A DNA stretch of 6,947 nucleotides from Anaerolineales bacterium (GTDB taxonomy: Bacteria > Chloroflexota > Anaerolineae > Anaerolineales > UBA4823), in assembly GCA_022865865.1 (NCBI GenBank), contig JALHTN010000117.1:1-6947 (forward strand), written 5' to 3'. Under the pieces are notes generated by a model. That model ran no database searches and was not told the origin of the DNA. It was given only the letters and a program-made list of their open reading frames with translations. Of this stretch, positions 5,886 to 6,947 are shown one piece after another. Every line of letters starts with the position of its first letter. Positions within the stretch are counted from its first letter, which is position 1. The translations under genes were made by a program, and so were the position numbers.

Positions 5886-6947
5886 TTAATTTATTAAGCC
5901 CTTCTCCTTCAATAAAGGTCGTGGGTCGACTAGATTCTTATTCAGGGCTGCCTCGCGTTGGGAAAGACCCAGTGCCAGAGCCATCAGTTGTGTGAAGTAC
6001 ATGACCGGCATTTCCTGATCTAATCCCATCTGGAATTGACGGGCGTCAAGGTTGGTATGGCACAACGGGCACGCCACTGCGATCATATCAGCGCCAGATT
6101 TTCGGGCTTCATTGATCAACGTGCTGCTCAGATCATAGACGATATCCTGCCGGGTGAGGGAATGGGCGGCACCGCAGCAGGTGGTTTTGTAGGACCAGTC
6201 GAGTACATCAGCCCCTAATGCTGTCATCAGCTCGTCCATCTCGGTTGGATTTTCTGGATGGGCAGCCTCGGTAATTTGAGGCGGTCGGGTGAGCAAACAC
6301 CCGTAATAACAAACAACACGCAGACCGTTTAAGGGAAGTGTCACCTTTGCTGACAACTCATCTGGTCCGACATGTTCGAAGATGGTTTCTCCGATCGATT
6401 TTACTACGACAGAATCCTGGTAGCTGTAGCCAATGCTCTCATCCATAGCCGTTTTGTGATTCTTGTCATGGCGCATCTCGTATTGGGCAGCTTTATGACG
6501 GTTAAAGCAAGCTGCGCAGGGCATTGTCACTTCGTTGAACCCACTTTGCTCGATCAAGGAGAGGTTTTCCATGGGTAAACGGAGCGCGGCTTCTGGATCC
6601 GCGCGATGAGCTGAAGAACTGCCGCAGCACAACCATCCTTCTGGCTCGATCAATTGCAGGTCCAGCGCTTCGGCGACGGCAAGCGTGGAGGTGTTGAATT
6701 CCGGGCTGGTCGCATGTAATGAGCAACCCGGGTAATATGCGATAGCCTTACTGGCACCCGGGATGGGTTTCACATTGCGCGGTGGTCGTGTGAAGCTGGG
6801 AAAGAAGGGGAATTTACCCCTGGCGATCATCTTGAAACCCATGTCCAGGTCTTCCGTGATTGGATGGGTGCGTATATTGCGCAATTTCAATTCAGCCATC
6901 AAGCCCAATTCATACGAGCGACCCCAAAGGCGCACTTCTCGTAAGAA
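5886..6947 (-). CDS. Heterodisulfide reductase HdrB-type protein, probably an HdrC-HdrB fusion, N-terminus beyond window
   Basis: The frame is open from the right edge to the TAA at 5886-5888, giving 353 codons. A GTG at 6935 is in frame but lies mid-domain, so the true start is off-window. Numbering from that GTG, the B-subunit part begins near residue 64 with AYYPGCSLHAT and carries two cysteine-rich CCG domains. The first is Cys71, Cys103-Cys104 and CAAC (140-143), spacing CX31CCX35CXXC. The second is Cys213, Cys253-Cys254 and CPLC (289-292), spacing CX39CCX34CXXC. In methanogen HdrB these sites hold two noncubane [4Fe-4S] clusters that reduce disulfides. The upstream part, with GRSYELGLMAELKLR and ITEDLDMGFKMIARGKFPFF, resembles the C-terminal tail of HdrC; its ferredoxin domain would lie outside the window. 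Bacterial relatives feed electrons in Hdr/Mvh-type or MetFV-linked complexes. The Hdr family is firm; the fusion and exact partner are inference. Confidence 0.88.
   Translation of the reverse strand, partial: FLREVRLWGRSYELGLMAELKLRNIRTHPITEDLDMGFKMIARGKFPFFPSFTRPPRNVKPIPGASKAIAYYPGCSLHATSPEFNTSTLAVAEALDLQLIEPEGWLCCGSSSAHRADPEAALRLPMENLSLIEQSGFNEVTMPCAACFNRHKAAQYEMRHDKNHKTAMDESIGYSYQDSVVVKSIGETIFEHVGPDELSAKVTLPLNGLRVVCYYGCLLTRPPQITEAAHPENPTEMDELMTALGADVLDWSYKTTCCGAAHSLTRQDIVYDLSSTLINEARKSGADMIAVACPLCHTNLDARQFQMGLDQEMPVMYFTQLMALALGLSQREAALNKNLVDPRPLLKEKGLIN

Noticed and set aside
5886..6935. GTG at 6935 taken as the true start of the HdrB-type gene
   Set aside because: The frame is open further upstream to the edge and the residues around the GTG already look like the interior of an HdrC tail, so the gene is treated as partial.

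Overview
The window reads as chromosomal DNA of an anaerobic bacterium using the Wood-Ljungdahl (reductive acetyl-CoA) pathway. It carries formate--tetrahydrofolate ligase, two CooC-type ATPases that serve nickel insertion into CO dehydrogenase/acetyl-CoA synthase, and an HdrB-type heterodisulfide reductase subunit. The long, eukaryote-like formate--THF ligase together with this gene mix suggests Chloroflexota (Anaerolineae or relatives). That is inference from remembered protein patterns, not a search result.

Layout, left to right. Positions 1-770 (minus) hold panB, cut by the left edge near its C-terminus. Positions 771-1063 are a divergent intergenic region. Positions 1064-2989 (plus) hold fhs, followed by a clear intrinsic terminator at 3014-3045. 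Positions 3046-3166 are a short convergent gap. A minus-strand operon then runs from 5483 down to 3167 in the order DUF3786 protein, CooC (17 bp overlap), second CooC-family ATPase (72 bp gap). Positions 5484-5885 are a noncoding stretch with two inverted repeats. Positions 5886-6947 (minus) hold an HdrB-type protein whose open frame continues off the right edge through what looks like the tail of HdrC, so it is probably an HdrC-HdrB fusion.

How the genes fit together: Fhs activates formate onto tetrahydrofolate in the methyl branch. The CooC ATPases mature the nickel enzymes of the carbonyl branch. HdrB-type proteins handle thiol/disulfide or electron-bifurcation chemistry that supplies reductant. 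PanB draws on the same folate one-carbon pool (5,10-methylene-THF) for pantothenate and hence CoA. The DUF3786 protein has no assigned function, but its overlap with cooC makes it a candidate partner in metalloenzyme or corrinoid-protein maturation. The catalytic CODH/ACS genes are not in the window. No tRNA, rRNA, CRISPR array, insertion sequence or phage feature was seen.
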